NCBI GenBank assembly: GCA_937921865.1
Contig: CAKZWF010000029.1
Location: forward strand, 1-64,000
Source: an uncultured Pseudomonadales bacterium
GTDB taxonomy: Bacteria; Pseudomonadota; Gammaproteobacteria; Pseudomonadales; Azotimanducaceae
Direction: 5' to 3'
DNA length: 64,000 bases
In this document: piece by piece, positions 37,672 to 46,830 of the stretch
Position numbering within the stretch: the stretch's first letter is position 1
Layout: each line of letters opens with the position of its first letter
Notes under the pieces: model-generated
Told to the model about the DNA's origin: nothing
Databases searched by the model: none
Seen by the model: only the letters and a program-made list of their open reading frames with translations
Position numbers and translations under genes: made by a program

Positions 37672-37709
37672 CCCTGCAGCCCTGCACCTTGCAGCCCTGC
37701 ACCTTGCAG
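37672..37709. repeat. tandem 15-bp repeat downstream of mltF
   Basis: Two perfect copies of CCCTGCACCTTGCAG (37680-37694 and 37695-37709) are preceded by a partial copy CCCTGCAG. It lies in the 122-bp gap between mltF and the MscS gene. Each unit holds a CTGCA / TGCAG pair that could form small hairpins. Probably replication slippage, and possibly useful as a variable-number locus. Confidence 0.6.
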
Positions 37710-37771
37710 TCATTGGCCCTGAGCAGGGTAATCCGGTTTAATCCTTCCACTCACGTTAGAGCCAGTGACCT

Positions 37772-39169
37772 GTGCAGGCAGCTGAAAAACAGTCCGTACT
37801 AGACGATGTCCTTCCCGCCGACGAGGTGGCCGATGCCGTCCTGGCACTGATCGAATGGGCTGAAACCTACCTGCTGACTCTGAGCGTGCTGCTGCAGATC
37901 GGCCTTATTGCCGCTGCCGTCATTCCCGCTCTGCTGTTTGGTCCCCGACTGAAACGACTCATCAGCCGTCAGCTGTCGGCCCGCTTTCGGGCGGGTTTTC
38001 TCCAGCGTCTGGTCAATGCACTGTCCGATCTGGCCACGCCCATTGCACTCTATATCACCCTGACGGTGATTCGGATTGGGCTGGGCAGTGCGGGCCAACC
38101 GGTAGACTGGGTGTCCGCAGCCCTGGCGCTGATGAACGCCTGGATCATCGTCCGCGTAGTGACCCTGGTAATCGGTTCGCAGTTCTGGTCTCGCGTGGCT
38201 TTCTACGTCGCCTGGCCGATCGCTGCACTGGATGCTTTCGGCCTGCTGGGTCCGGTTGTCGAGCAGATGCGGGAACTGGCCATTCCTCTCGGCGAGGGCG
38301 AAGGCGGTCAGGCCATCAGATTCAGTCTGCTGGATGTATTCCGGACGCTGTTCTACTTCGCGCTGTTGTTCTGGGGTTCCACAACCCTGAGCCGGCTGCT
38401 GCAGAGCCGACTGGAACGCACCGAAGAACTCAGCCCGTCGTTCAAAGCCCTGATCAGCAAAGTCCTGAATATAGCGCTGCCGGTGATCGCTCTGATCATC
38501 GCGCTGCAGATCGCCGGTTTCAATCTCGCCACCCTGGCGGTATTCAGTGGTGCAGTGGGTCTCGGTATTGGTCTCGGCCTGCAGCGCATTGCCTCGAACT
38601 TCATTGCCGGAGTCTCGCTGATCGCAGACAAATCCATCAAACCGGGGGATGTAATCGAAATCGATCAGACCTTCGGCTGGGTAACTGCCATGCAGGCTCG
38701 ATATGTTGCCATCAGCACCCGGGATGGCGCCGAGATGCTTATTCCAAACGATCGCTTCATGACCGAGGGCGTGACCAACTATTCCCGTTCAGATCGGTTT
38801 GTGCGGCTGCACGCACCTTTTGGGGTCTCCTACTCAACCGACGATATGCGTCTTGTGCAGCAGCTGGCTATCGACTCTGCCGCAGAGGTCGATCGTGTGC
38901 TTTCAGACCCGGTCCCGGGTTGTAACCTCATGGAATATGGTGACAGCTCAGTCAACTTTGATTTGCGGTTCTGGATTAGAGATCCTCAGAACGGTATGGC
39001 CAATGTCCGCAGCGAAGTCCTGATGGGTCTGTGGGAGCGGCTGAAACACCACAATATCGAAATTCCTTTTCCGCAACGCGATCTGCATGTCCGCAGCTGG
39101 AACAATCCGCCGTCGCCAACCGAGGGTTCTGTTGCCGGGAATCCCGTCGACGACCACCTGGACAAATGA
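37772..39169 (+). CDS. MscS-family mechanosensitive channel
   Basis: 465-residue inner-membrane channel that releases solutes on osmotic downshift. About six hydrophobic helices occupy residues 25-250. The pore helix region is VFSGAVGLGIGLGLQRIASN (about residues 258-277), followed by FIAGVSLIADKSIKPGDVIE (beta domain start). IPNDRFMTEGVTNYSRSD and the VLSDPVP / FDLRFWIRD segments of the C-terminal domain follow. It is larger than E. coli MscS (286) and has extra N-terminal helices, as in YbdG/YnaI-like members. The GTG start has only a weak ribosome site. The stop overlaps the VIT gene ATG. Confidence 0.9.
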   Translation: MQAAEKQSVLDDVLPADEVADAVLALIEWAETYLLTLSVLLQIGLIAAAVIPALLFGPRLKRLISRQLSARFRAGFLQRLVNALSDLATPIALYITLTVIRIGLGSAGQPVDWVSAALALMNAWIIVRVVTLVIGSQFWSRVAFYVAWPIAALDAFGLLGPVVEQMRELAIPLGEGEGGQAIRFSLLDVFRTLFYFALLFWGSTTLSRLLQSRLERTEELSPSFKALISKVLNIALPVIALIIALQIAGFNLATLAVFSGAVGLGIGLGLQRIASNFIAGVSLIADKSIKPGDVIEIDQTFGWVTAMQARYVAISTRDGAEMLIPNDRFMTEGVTNYSRSDRFVRLHAPFGVSYSTDDMRLVQQLAIDSAAEVDRVLSDPVPGCNLMEYGDSSVNFDLRFWIRDPQNGMANVRSEVLMGLWERLKHHNIEIPFPQRDLHVRSWNNPPSPTEGSVAGNPVDDHLDK

Positions 39170-39855
39170 CACCACACACCCCACATCGAAGTCACCGCGC
39201 CGGATGGCTGCGCGCCGCGGTCATGGGCGCCAACGACGGCATTGTGTCAACGGCGAGTCTGATCATCGGGGTCGCGGCTGCCGGCACCAGTCAGGACAAT
39301 ATTCTGCTGGCCGGCGCAGCCGGCCTGGTGGCCGGGGCAATGTCCATGGCCGCGGGAGAATATGTTTCCGTCAGCTCCCAGGCTGACACTCACGCAGCCG
39401 ATCTGGAGTTAGAACAGCGTTCTCTGCAGGAAAACCCGGAATTCGAGCAGGCGGAGCTGGCGACGATCTATCAGCAGCGCGGATTGAATGAGGAACTTGC
39501 GGGCCAGGTGGCCGAACAGTTGATGGAACATGATGCCCTTGGCGCGCATGCCCGCGACGAAATCGGCATACCGATCCACAACGCCGCGCAACCGATTCAG
39601 GCCGCGCTGTCTTCCGCGGCAACCTTTGTGATTGGTGCCGGGTTACCCCTGGTGGTCGCCTGGCTTACCCCGCTGGTCCACCTGATCAGCGTGGTCGCGG
39701 CTTCATCGCTGGTGTTTCTGGCCCTGCTTGGTGGTCTGGCCGCCCGTGCCGGCGGTGCACCCGCTATCCGCGGCACGATCAGGGTTACCTTCTGGGGCGC
39801 ACTGGCTATGGTCCTGACGGCAGTTGTCGGTAACCTGTTCGAAGTCATGGGCTGA
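39166..39855 (+). CDS. VIT (vacuolar iron transporter) family protein
   Basis: 229-residue membrane protein of the CCC1/VIT1 family, which moves Fe2+ or Mn2+ out of the cytoplasm. HRAGWLRAAVMGANDGIVST is the signature first helix, SMAAGEYVSVSSQADTHAAD the second-helix metal region, and an acidic helical cytoplasmic segment (about residues 75-130, LELEQRSLQENPEFEQAELA) is followed by three more hydrophobic helices ending in GNLFEVMG. The ATG overlaps the MscS stop (ATGA), suggesting coupled translation. It overlaps the convergent rlmA by 11 bp. Confidence 0.9.
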   Translation: MTPHTPHRSHRAGWLRAAVMGANDGIVSTASLIIGVAAAGTSQDNILLAGAAGLVAGAMSMAAGEYVSVSSQADTHAADLELEQRSLQENPEFEQAELATIYQQRGLNEELAGQVAEQLMEHDALGAHARDEIGIPIHNAAQPIQAALSSAATFVIGAGLPLVVAWLTPLVHLISVVAASSLVFLALLGGLAARAGGAPAIRGTIRVTFWGALAMVLTAVVGNLFEVMG

Positions 39856-40648
39856 CAGCCAGCTCAAATATATCCAGATAAAAATCAGCGGTTAACACCA
39901 GATGATCCAGCTGCGACACCTGCTCCCGCTGGTGCCTTGCGCTGGTGTAGCGCATGGGCGTCATCGCAATAAGGTCAGTCAGATCGCTGCCGTATATCGT
40001 GAACTCAAATGTCAGTCTGTGGCTGTTTGTCAGCGCAAATTGAGCCAGCTCTTCCAGGGCACGATCATGAGTTCGAGCCTGTGCGTAGATCTGTTGCTTC
40101 AGCTGGTTCAGATGATCCGGTCCGGCGCTTACCCGATACATTCTGCCGCCCGGTTTCAATATCCGGGCAACGTCAGCGCTGAACGGAGCCATCACCACAG
40201 TGACCGCATCGAACCCCTGGTCGATCAGGGGCAGGCGCGTAGTACTGGCCACTGCATAACAAACTGACTTTGAACGCCGGGTCGCAGCCCTGATGGCCGG
40301 TCTGGATATGTCGACGCCATAAACCGTAGGCAGTCGATCACTGAGCAGCTGCGTGAAGTAACCTTCGCCACAGCCGAGATCAGCCAGAGCCTGCGCAGTG
40401 CCACCGGTCGTGACCGCAGCGCACAGCGCTTCGGCCAGGGGTCGATAGTAGCCAGCGTCGAGAAATCTGCCGCGCGCAGCAATCATTTCGGGATTGTCTC
40501 CCGGCGCTTTGGAGCGCCGGTGCTGCGCAGTCAACAGGTTAACGTAGCCTTCCCGGGCAAGGTCATAACTGTGGTTACGCGCGCATTTGAGCGACCGGTT
40601 AATTCGGGTCAGCGCCTGAAAACACAGCGGGCAGGTAAACAATTCCAT
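39845..40648 (-). CDS. rlmA: 23S rRNA (guanine-N1)-methyltransferase RlmA-like
   Basis: 267-residue SAM-dependent methyltransferase of the RlmA (RrmA, G745) / TlrB type. The N-terminal zinc finger is FTCPLCFQALTRINRSLKCA plus RNHSYD. Then come EGYVNLL and the linker HRRSKAPGDNPEMIAARGRF. The SAM site is ALADLGCGEGYFTQLL (about residues 88-104), with VYGVDISRPAIRAATRRSKS. The ATG giving MELFTCPLC is used because the extension upstream is not family-like. It targets helix 35 of 23S rRNA in the homologues. Confidence 0.88.
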   Translation of the reverse strand: MELFTCPLCFQALTRINRSLKCARNHSYDLAREGYVNLLTAQHRRSKAPGDNPEMIAARGRFLDAGYYRPLAEALCAAVTTGGTAQALADLGCGEGYFTQLLSDRLPTVYGVDISRPAIRAATRRSKSVCYAVASTTRLPLIDQGFDAVTVVMAPFSADVARILKPGGRMYRVSAGPDHLNQLKQQIYAQARTHDRALEELAQFALTNSHRLTFEFTIYGSDLTDLIAMTPMRYTSARHQREQVSQLDHLVLTADFYLDIFELAVSP

Positions 40649-40798
40649 GGTCGGATTGTAAACGCGCCCGCTCTGCGCTGTGCGAACCACTCAATCCGCG
40701 CACGTACCGCTGGGGTGCTGTGAGACTGCAATGATACTGGCAGTTCACGACGCAAGCAGTTTATGATCCGATGACTCAAGCATTCCTGGGGAGGGATT

Positions 40799-43027
40799 AT
40801 GCGCGCAGCTCTGCTGATTGTCGTCATTGTGGCGGCTGGTCTGTTCTTCTTTTACAACTCTGATTCTGAATCGACACCACCGGCAGATTCAGCAGCAACC
40901 GCCACAGATCCGGCGCCAGCAGCCGTCGCCCCCGAACCGAAAATCGGCATGATTGACGACGAGCGCATCAACGCAGCCGAAAGCGAACCCGGTAACTGGC
41001 TGGCTTTCGGACGTACCTACGAAGAGCAGCGCTTCTCGCCGCTGACCCAGATCAATCGCGACAACGTCGCAGATCTGAAACTCGCCTGGTATCGCGACAT
41101 GGGCACCAACCGGGCTCAGGAAGCAACGCCCATCGTGGTGGACGGCGTGATGTTCTTCACCAGCGCCTGGAGCCGGGTGTTCGCCATTGATGCTGTCAGC
41201 GGCGACATGCTCTGGTCTTTCGACCCCGAAGTGCCCGGAGAAACCGGCCGGCGGGCCTGCTGTGACGTGGTGAACCGGGGTGTTGCCGTCTACCAGGGCC
41301 GAGTTTATGTCGGCAGTCTGGATGGTCGGTTGATTGCCCTCGACGCCGCCAGCGGTGAGAAAATCTGGGAAGTTGATACCATCATCGACCGCGATCGTTT
41401 CTACACCATCACTGGTGCTCCACGCGTCGCGCGCGGCAAGGTATTCATCGGTAACGGCGGCGCAGAGTTTGGTGTGCGCGGCTACGTGACCGCCTACGAC
41501 GCAGAAACCGGCGATCAGGTCTGGCGCTTCTTCACGGTGCCCGGCGACCCGTCAAAGCCATTCGAGAATCCGGAACTTGAAGCAGCTGCCGAAACCTGGA
41601 AGGGCGGTAACTGGTGGGAAATTGGCGGCGGCGGCACGGTGTGGAATTCCATCGTCTACGATCCTGATTTCAACCAGGTCTATCTTGGCGTCGGCAATGG
41701 CTCACCCTGGACCAGAGTCATCCGCTCTCCAGGTGGTGGTGATAACCTGTTCCTTTCTTCCATCGTCGCGCTGGATGCGGATACCGGCAAAATGAAGTGG
41801 TACTACCAGACCACTCCCGGTGACAACTGGGACTACACCGCAGTTCAGGATATGGCATTGGCTGACATGGAAGTGGATGGCGTGCAGCGCAAGGTGCTGC
41901 TGCAGGCACCGAAGAACGGCTTCTTCTATGTGCTCGACCGCGCCGACGGCAAACTGCTGCGGGCCAACCCCTACGCCACGGTAACCTGGGCAACACACGT
42001 CGACCTGGAAACCGGTCGACCAGTGGAAAACCCGGATCTGAACTATGAAAAAGAGGCTAAATGGATCCTGCCCGGACCTCTTGGCGCGCACAATTGGCAG
42101 GCCATGTCAGTGGATGAGGATGCAGGCGTTGTCTACATTCCGGCCCAGGACAATCCGCTGATCTATTCGATCTCTGACGAATGGCAGAGCACCGGTTTGT
42201 ACAAACGCAATCCCGGCGGCTGGAATACCGGGCTCGAGTTTGGTCGTATTGCTCAACTGTTTGTCGACAACGCAGACAGTCAGCCCACGCCCAAAGGCTA
42301 CCTGAAGGCTTTTGACCCGCTGACCGGTGAAGACAAATGGGTGGTTGAGATTCCCCACTACTGGAATGGCGGCGTTCTCGGCACTGCCGGTGGCCTGGTA
42401 TTCCAGGGTGATGCGCTGGGCATGCTCTCTGCCTATGATAAGGACACCGGCGAAGCCCTCTGGCAGTTCAACACCTACACGTCGATGCTGGCACCACCAA
42501 TCACCTTTCAGATCGATGGGGTGCAATACGTGTCAATCCTGACCGGCAGCGGCGGTGGTGACCTGTTCTCCGGGGAGCCCATGGACCCGGTAGCGATGAC
42601 TGCGAGTCTGGATTACGGCAACTACGGTCGCATGCTGGTGTTCTCTTTGCAGGGAACCGAGACACTACCGATCCCAACAGCGCGGGATAAATCAATTCCT
42701 GAGCAGACGCTGGCGCAGGTCAGCAAAGAAGATATCGCCCGCGGTGAGCGTTCCTACAATACCTACTGTGCGTTCTGCCATGGTCTCGTGGTCCGCTCTG
42801 GAGGCTCGATACCTGATCTGCGCAGAATGAGTGAAGGCTCGCACGAAGCTTTTGAGCAGATTGTGTTGGAGGGTCTGTTATCGGCCAATGGCATGGCTTC
42901 GTTCAGCGATGTGCTCAACGCTGAAGAAACCCAGAACATTCATGACTACGTCCGTGCCAGGGCCGAAGACGACCGGCTGGTCGCAGCAGGTGAAAAGGAG
43001 GAAGCAACGCTGACCTGGCTGAACTAA
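40799..43027 (+). CDS. PQQ-dependent quinohemoprotein dehydrogenase (methanol/ethanol family)
   Basis: 742-residue periplasmic alcohol dehydrogenase. An N-terminal hydrophobic segment (about residues 2-20) exports or anchors it. The eight-bladed propeller opens NWLAFGRTYEEQRFSPLTQI and has the vicinal disulfide RRACCDVVNRG (Cys about residues 153-154). The catalytic Asp lies in GDNWDYTAVQDM (about residue 344), with W motifs such as LDAASGEKIWEVDT. A C-terminal cytochrome c domain carries YCAFCHG (CxxCH about residues 657-661) and LSANGMASFSDVL with the Met ligand. This is a one-heme, type II quinohemoprotein. GGGAGGG precedes the ATG. The oxidised alcohol is unknown. Confidence 0.93.
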   Translation: MRAALLIVVIVAAGLFFFYNSDSESTPPADSAATATDPAPAAVAPEPKIGMIDDERINAAESEPGNWLAFGRTYEEQRFSPLTQINRDNVADLKLAWYRDMGTNRAQEATPIVVDGVMFFTSAWSRVFAIDAVSGDMLWSFDPEVPGETGRRACCDVVNRGVAVYQGRVYVGSLDGRLIALDAASGEKIWEVDTIIDRDRFYTITGAPRVARGKVFIGNGGAEFGVRGYVTAYDAETGDQVWRFFTVPGDPSKPFENPELEAAAETWKGGNWWEIGGGGTVWNSIVYDPDFNQVYLGVGNGSPWTRVIRSPGGGDNLFLSSIVALDADTGKMKWYYQTTPGDNWDYTAVQDMALADMEVDGVQRKVLLQAPKNGFFYVLDRADGKLLRANPYATVTWATHVDLETGRPVENPDLNYEKEAKWILPGPLGAHNWQAMSVDEDAGVVYIPAQDNPLIYSISDEWQSTGLYKRNPGGWNTGLEFGRIAQLFVDNADSQPTPKGYLKAFDPLTGEDKWVVEIPHYWNGGVLGTAGGLVFQGDALGMLSAYDKDTGEALWQFNTYTSMLAPPITFQIDGVQYVSILTGSGGGDLFSGEPMDPVAMTASLDYGNYGRMLVFSLQGTETLPIPTARDKSIPEQTLAQVSKEDIARGERSYNTYCAFCHGLVVRSGGSIPDLRRMSEGSHEAFEQIVLEGLLSANGMASFSDVLNAEETQNIHDYVRARAEDDRLVAAGEKEEATLTWLN

Positions 43028-43590
43028 TCCCCACCCAGATCAGCTGAGCTCTTCGGCGGCAGCGCCGGCGGTGGCACCCGGGAGAATTCAAATCCCGGCT
43101 GCGGACTGCCTGGTGCGCCGCCATCACCGGCAAACTCTGAAATCGGCTGGTCGCTGTCCTCTGGCGCCATCGCGTTGCGGCTTAACCGACCATTGAGCAA
43201 CTCCCCTGCTTCCATGCTCGCCCGGGCAGCTTCTGCAGCCCGGGCGGCGCTTTCGCTCCAGGCCACCCGATGGGCGCGTGGCGGTCCAACTGGAAAACCC
43301 GCTTCATCAAGCTCCCTGACCCAGAAATAGATGGCGCCAGGTTTACTGCTGACCTTGTCAGGATCTTCAACCATCAGCCAGTACACGCGGAAATCTTCCG
43401 GCAGCGGCTCCGGCGTTGCCCATCCGGTGATACCTCGATAACCAAACCAGGCCACCCCATACAGGGCCGTCACCAGCAGGATGGCAGCCGATTTTACTTT
43501 CCCGGAATGCCGGGTCGCCAGATTGAGATTCAGCAGCAGCGCGGCCACCGCCACAAACGCAAGCGTCAGCAACAGCACCGACAGAGTCAT
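43024..43590 (-). CDS. membrane protein, third gene of the MotA/TolQ-like set
   Basis: 188 residues with two membrane helices (about residues 1-22 and 33-52) and an exported or cytoplasmic soluble tail. The tail has EDFRVYWLMVEDPDKVSSKP and YFWVRELDEAGFPVG, then a Pro/Gly-rich disordered C-terminus. Family not recognised. Its ATG overlaps the stop of the MotB/ExbD-like gene (ATGA), and that gene overlaps the channel gene, so all three are translated together and probably form one complex. The stop overlaps the end of the convergent PQQ dehydrogenase gene by 4 bp. Confidence 0.75.
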   Translation of the reverse strand: MTLSVLLLTLAFVAVAALLLNLNLATRHSGKVKSAAILLVTALYGVAWFGYRGITGWATPEPLPEDFRVYWLMVEDPDKVSSKPGAIYFWVRELDEAGFPVGPPRAHRVAWSESAARAAEAARASMEAGELLNGRLSRNAMAPEDSDQPISEFAGDGGAPGSPQPGFEFSRVPPPALPPKSSADLGGD

Positions 43591-44204
43591 GATTTGTTCG
43601 TCAGCACGTTACGCAACAGCGGTTTGGTCCGCTCGGAGGTATTGCTGACATTGCCATCAGCATCAATGGTAAAACGAATGGCCGTCTGTTCATCTCCCGC
43701 TCCGCTCAGATCGCGTGAACCATAAAAGACCACGGTCACTTCCGGGTTCAACTTCTCGACTTTTACGGTCACCGGCAGCGGCGCGGCGTAGTTAGCCTGA
43801 TAATGCAGCAGATTGACTACATACTCACCAGGCTGCAACGCCCGCAACGTCACTGTCTCCTGATTAAGAGGATTGTCCACAGACTTTCCATCCACCAGCA
43901 AGCGGTCCTGCATAATGCCTCGATCATCACGATCCAGATGCATAAGACCGGTGTCGCGATTGTTGTACCACAGCAGATTGCCGGCGGGATCTTCCACCAG
44001 CGTGTCGACATCATCTGGATGACTGTCCGGCCAGCGCACTGTGATCAGCACTTCCGCTTTGCTTTCTATCGCTCCGGTCTTCTCCGGATCGCTGATGAGC
44101 GCAAACGCAGCAACAAACATGAAAGCAAAACCGAGCAGCGCATTGAACAGCAGATCGGTGAATGCGTCCTGGGAGTCGCCCTGGCGATAGATGTCATGAC
44201 GCAT
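43587..44204 (-). CDS. MotB/ExbD-like single-pass membrane protein
   Basis: 205 residues. A short cytoplasmic head is followed by DAFTDLLFNALLGFAFMFVA (about residues 13-32). This is an Asp followed by a single helix, the layout of proton-conducting MotB/ExbD/TolR helices. The periplasmic part is beta-rich and unrelated to OmpA (AEVLITVRWPDSHPDDVDTL, VEDPAGNLLWYNNRDTGLMH, LQPGEYVVNLLHYQANYAAP), with no peptidoglycan-binding OmpA motif. It overlaps the upstream MotA/TolQ-like gene by 11 bp. By position it should be the partner of that channel. The role is unknown. Confidence 0.78.
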   Translation of the reverse strand: MRHDIYRQGDSQDAFTDLLFNALLGFAFMFVAAFALISDPEKTGAIESKAEVLITVRWPDSHPDDVDTLVEDPAGNLLWYNNRDTGLMHLDRDDRGIMQDRLLVDGKSVDNPLNQETVTLRALQPGEYVVNLLHYQANYAAPLPVTVKVEKLNPEVTVVFYGSRDLSGAGDEQTAIRFTIDADGNVSNTSERTKPLLRNVLTNKS

Positions 44205-44871
44205 CGTTGTTCAGGCGCACGTCTACCAGCACGGACAGTCGGGTAGCCAGATCTGCGGCTGAGGCATCCAGCACATGGTACTGCAGCTTCAGCAGGGTAC
44301 TCGTGACCAGACCAGCGAGAGTCGTATACAGCGCCACGGCCATGCCGCTGCTCATCGCTGCCAGCAGTTCACGCATAACAGATGGATCGAATTCGTCAAT
44401 ATCGCCAATCGGCAGCAGCATGAAGATGAAGCCGACCACGGTCCCCAGCAGGCCGAGCTTCAACAGCAGATCGCTGGTGAAGTGACCCAGCGCATGACGA
44501 TTCGCCAGCTCGTCGCCAAACGCTGTGACCAGCACCGCCGCGTCAGCATCTGGATCCGCCTGGCGTTTACCCTGAAGATTATTGAGAAACTCGCTGAGCA
44601 AGCTCGCGCGTTCAGATTGCACAAGGTCGTCATCGCCGTTCGCCAGCCGGAAAAAGGCGCTTCTTTCATTGGTCAGCAGATGCGCAAGCCACAGCCAGCG
44701 AGCGCTGGCCAGCAGATAGACAATCAGAATGACGTAGGAGATATAGCTCTTGTCCGAATCCAGGGCCAGCGACACCAGACCGTAGTGAAAAGCCAGAAAA
44801 AAGCCGAACGCAACCAGGCCCGACATGATCAGGGCCCGGAACACCAGATTGGTATCGTTCCCTCGCCTCAC
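44194..44871 (-). CDS. MotA/TolQ/ExbB proton channel-like protein
   Basis: 225-residue polytopic membrane protein. Helices are at about residues 13-32 and 40-60, with a cytoplasmic loop to about 125. The diagnostic pair is LLLKLGLLGTVVGFIFMLLP and ELLAAMSSGMAVALYTTLAG, then LVTSTLLKLQYHVLDASA. These are the two pore helices of the MotA_ExbB family, including the conserved GLLGTVxG and the Ala/Thr-rich TxxGL. The start is GTG with a weak ribosome site, and an internal ATG (about residue 16) would remove part of the first helix. With the next two genes it forms a motor-like module of unknown output. Confidence 0.85.
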   Translation of the reverse strand: MRRGNDTNLVFRALIMSGLVAFGFFLAFHYGLVSLALDSDKSYISYVILIVYLLASARWLWLAHLLTNERSAFFRLANGDDDLVQSERASLLSEFLNNLQGKRQADPDADAAVLVTAFGDELANRHALGHFTSDLLLKLGLLGTVVGFIFMLLPIGDIDEFDPSVMRELLAAMSSGMAVALYTTLAGLVTSTLLKLQYHVLDASAADLATRLSVLVDVRLNNDAS

Positions 44872-45093
44872 GCACAGAGTCTAATTCAGACGACACGACG
44901 TGACTAGCCATCGAAAGTACCTGCAATCACGTGATCCGGTTCGCAGTTTGCACCCGTAGACCGAATCACAACCTCTGAATCTCACGCGATGAGAACAACT
45001 TAACTGATTACGCTGATCAGTCTGAGAGTATCGTCAACCTGCTTAATTGAATTGGCCCCGGCTAGAACAGTGCCCGAAGAGTTGCTGACGAAC

Positions 45094-46830
45094 ATGACGT
45101 TGTCGCCCATCCTCATCGCTGCCGGTGTCGGTATCGCAGTGGTGTGTTTCTTTATCGGCTGGATGGCCAAAGGCAGCGGCGCCAATCGGCGCGAGACCGA
45201 GTTGAGACGGGAAATCCTGGAAGCCAAAGGCTCCATCCCTCAGCTCGAATCTTCCGTGCGCAATCGTGATACCCAGATCTCCCGGCTGCAGAGTGACCTC
45301 CAGGAAACCAGCGACCGCGCAGCTGAATTGATGCGCGCGAACGACGGCAAAGAACGAGAGTTGCGCGGGGCAGCCCGTGAAGTCAAAAACCTCAGCTCCG
45401 AACTCGCCGCTATCCGTGGCCACAAGGGCTCTGACGGCAACAATGTGATCATGGATGGTTTCGAAGACGATACCGTCAGTGAAAGCGAAGGCAGCTCGCC
45501 ACTGGAGAGCCAGCTCAAGAAAACCGAAGCACTCTACGAAAAGCTCAAAGGTGCATTGATCGCCCGCGATGAGCGCATCGATCACCTGGAGGCTGAACTG
45601 GCGGACACCAGCGAACCGGACGAAAGCACCTCGACGGTCGTTGAACATGCCCAGGAACACCTCGACGATGAATCCCAGCAACTGCAACGTCGTCTGGATG
45701 ACCAGCTCGCACTGGTGGCAGATCTACAGAACCAGGTATCTGACCTGAATAAAGAAAAGGTCATGCTCGAAGAGCTGGCCAGCCGACGCAGCAAATCGAA
45801 TCGGGCCTTAAAGAACTCCAGCGCAGAAGCAGAAGCCAGAATCCCCGGGCTCGAAGCGTCTATTACTGAGCGCGAAGAGATAATTGCGGATCGTGAAGCC
45901 TCGATCAAACGCCTGCTCGACGACCTGGAAACGACCCGCAAGAGTCTGGCTGAACGGGAAACCCAGCTGCAGAGCGCAGAAAGCCAGGTTGCCGCTGCCC
46001 GCGAAGAACTGCAGGCCATGCAACCGAAACTGACAGAAATCGAAGAGCGCCTCGCCAACCGCGAAGATCAGATCAGCAGTCTCGATGCAGAACTGACGCT
46101 CGCAACCAAGAACGTCTCCGACCGCAAAGGCGAGCTGGATGCAGCGCGCGAACATATCAGTGAACAGGAAGCAGAAATCGCCGAATCGCAAACCGCATTG
46201 CGCGAGCAGGAACAGGCGGCCGCATCATTGAAGAATGCTATTCGCGATCGCGAATTCAAGATCGAGACATTGGAAACAGAAGTGCGGGATCTTACATCGT
46301 CGCTATCCTCCGCCCAGAACAGCGCCGACGAAACCCTTGAGCTCAGCGACAAGCGCCACGCAGTGGTTGCCGCGGAAGTAGGTGATGCCCAGCAGCAGGT
46401 TGCAACGCTCAAGCGGGAGATCGACGATCTGCAGTCACAGCTGGAACAACGCGACCAATGGATGAGCAAGCTCAAAGACTCACTCAGCGACCGGGAGGTC
46501 AGGGTCACAGAACAACAGGACCGGGCTGATCAACTGATGGCTCAGCTGGACGGTGCGAACCAACAGCTCAAAGCGATGGACGAGACCCGTCAGGACCTTG
46601 AGTCGCGTAAGCACGAACTCGAAACTGAGCTGGTGGCTAATCGCTCGAAGGTGGAACAGGCGGAGGCTGCACTCGAAGAGCAGCTGCAGGCCACCAATGT
46701 CTTCAAGAGTATGATTGCTGATCGAGACTTCCGCATAGAGTCTCTGGAAAACGATGTCATCGCCCTCAACACGGGAAAAGCACCAAAACCTCCAGAGCCT
46801 ATTGCCGCTTCAGGTAGCCCGGCGCAATAA
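45094..46830 (+). CDS. membrane-anchored long coiled-coil protein
   Basis: 578 residues. A single N-terminal membrane helix (about residues 3-22, ILIAAGVGIAVVCFFIGWMA) is followed by about 520 residues of charged heptad sequence rich in Glu, Ala, Leu, Gln and Arg. Internal similarities recur, such as ITEREEIIADREASIKRLLD, LTEIEERLANREDQISSLDA and IADRDFRIESLENDV. No catalytic domain is seen. SMC-like and KfrA-like proteins share this composition but not homology I can prove. Start uncertain: TTG at 45052 or 45082 is possible, and I chose the ATG at the membrane helix. It diverges from the MotA/TolQ-like set over 222 bp and overlaps lptG by 21 bp at its end. Confidence 0.78.
   Translation: MTLSPILIAAGVGIAVVCFFIGWMAKGSGANRRETELRREILEAKGSIPQLESSVRNRDTQISRLQSDLQETSDRAAELMRANDGKERELRGAAREVKNLSSELAAIRGHKGSDGNNVIMDGFEDDTVSESEGSSPLESQLKKTEALYEKLKGALIARDERIDHLEAELADTSEPDESTSTVVEHAQEHLDDESQQLQRRLDDQLALVADLQNQVSDLNKEKVMLEELASRRSKSNRALKNSSAEAEARIPGLEASITEREEIIADREASIKRLLDDLETTRKSLAERETQLQSAESQVAAAREELQAMQPKLTEIEERLANREDQISSLDAELTLATKNVSDRKGELDAAREHISEQEAEIAESQTALREQEQAAASLKNAIRDREFKIETLETEVRDLTSSLSSAQNSADETLELSDKRHAVVAAEVGDAQQQVATLKREIDDLQSQLEQRDQWMSKLKDSLSDREVRVTEQQDRADQLMAQLDGANQQLKAMDETRQDLESRKHELETELVANRSKVEQAEAALEEQLQATNVFKSMIADRDFRIESLENDVIALNTGKAPKPPEPIAASGSPAQ

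Noticed and set aside
40799..43027. Lanthanide-dependent methanol dehydrogenase (XoxF)
   Set aside because: A fused cytochrome c domain and the NWDYT active-site context fit a quinohemoprotein alcohol dehydrogenase. XoxF lacks the fused heme domain and has an extra Asp two residues after the catalytic Asp.
43587..44871. Zorya anti-phage system
   Set aside because: The MotA-like and MotB-like pair is suggestive, but there is no OmpA domain in the second protein and no ZorC/ZorD/ZorE-like gene next to it.
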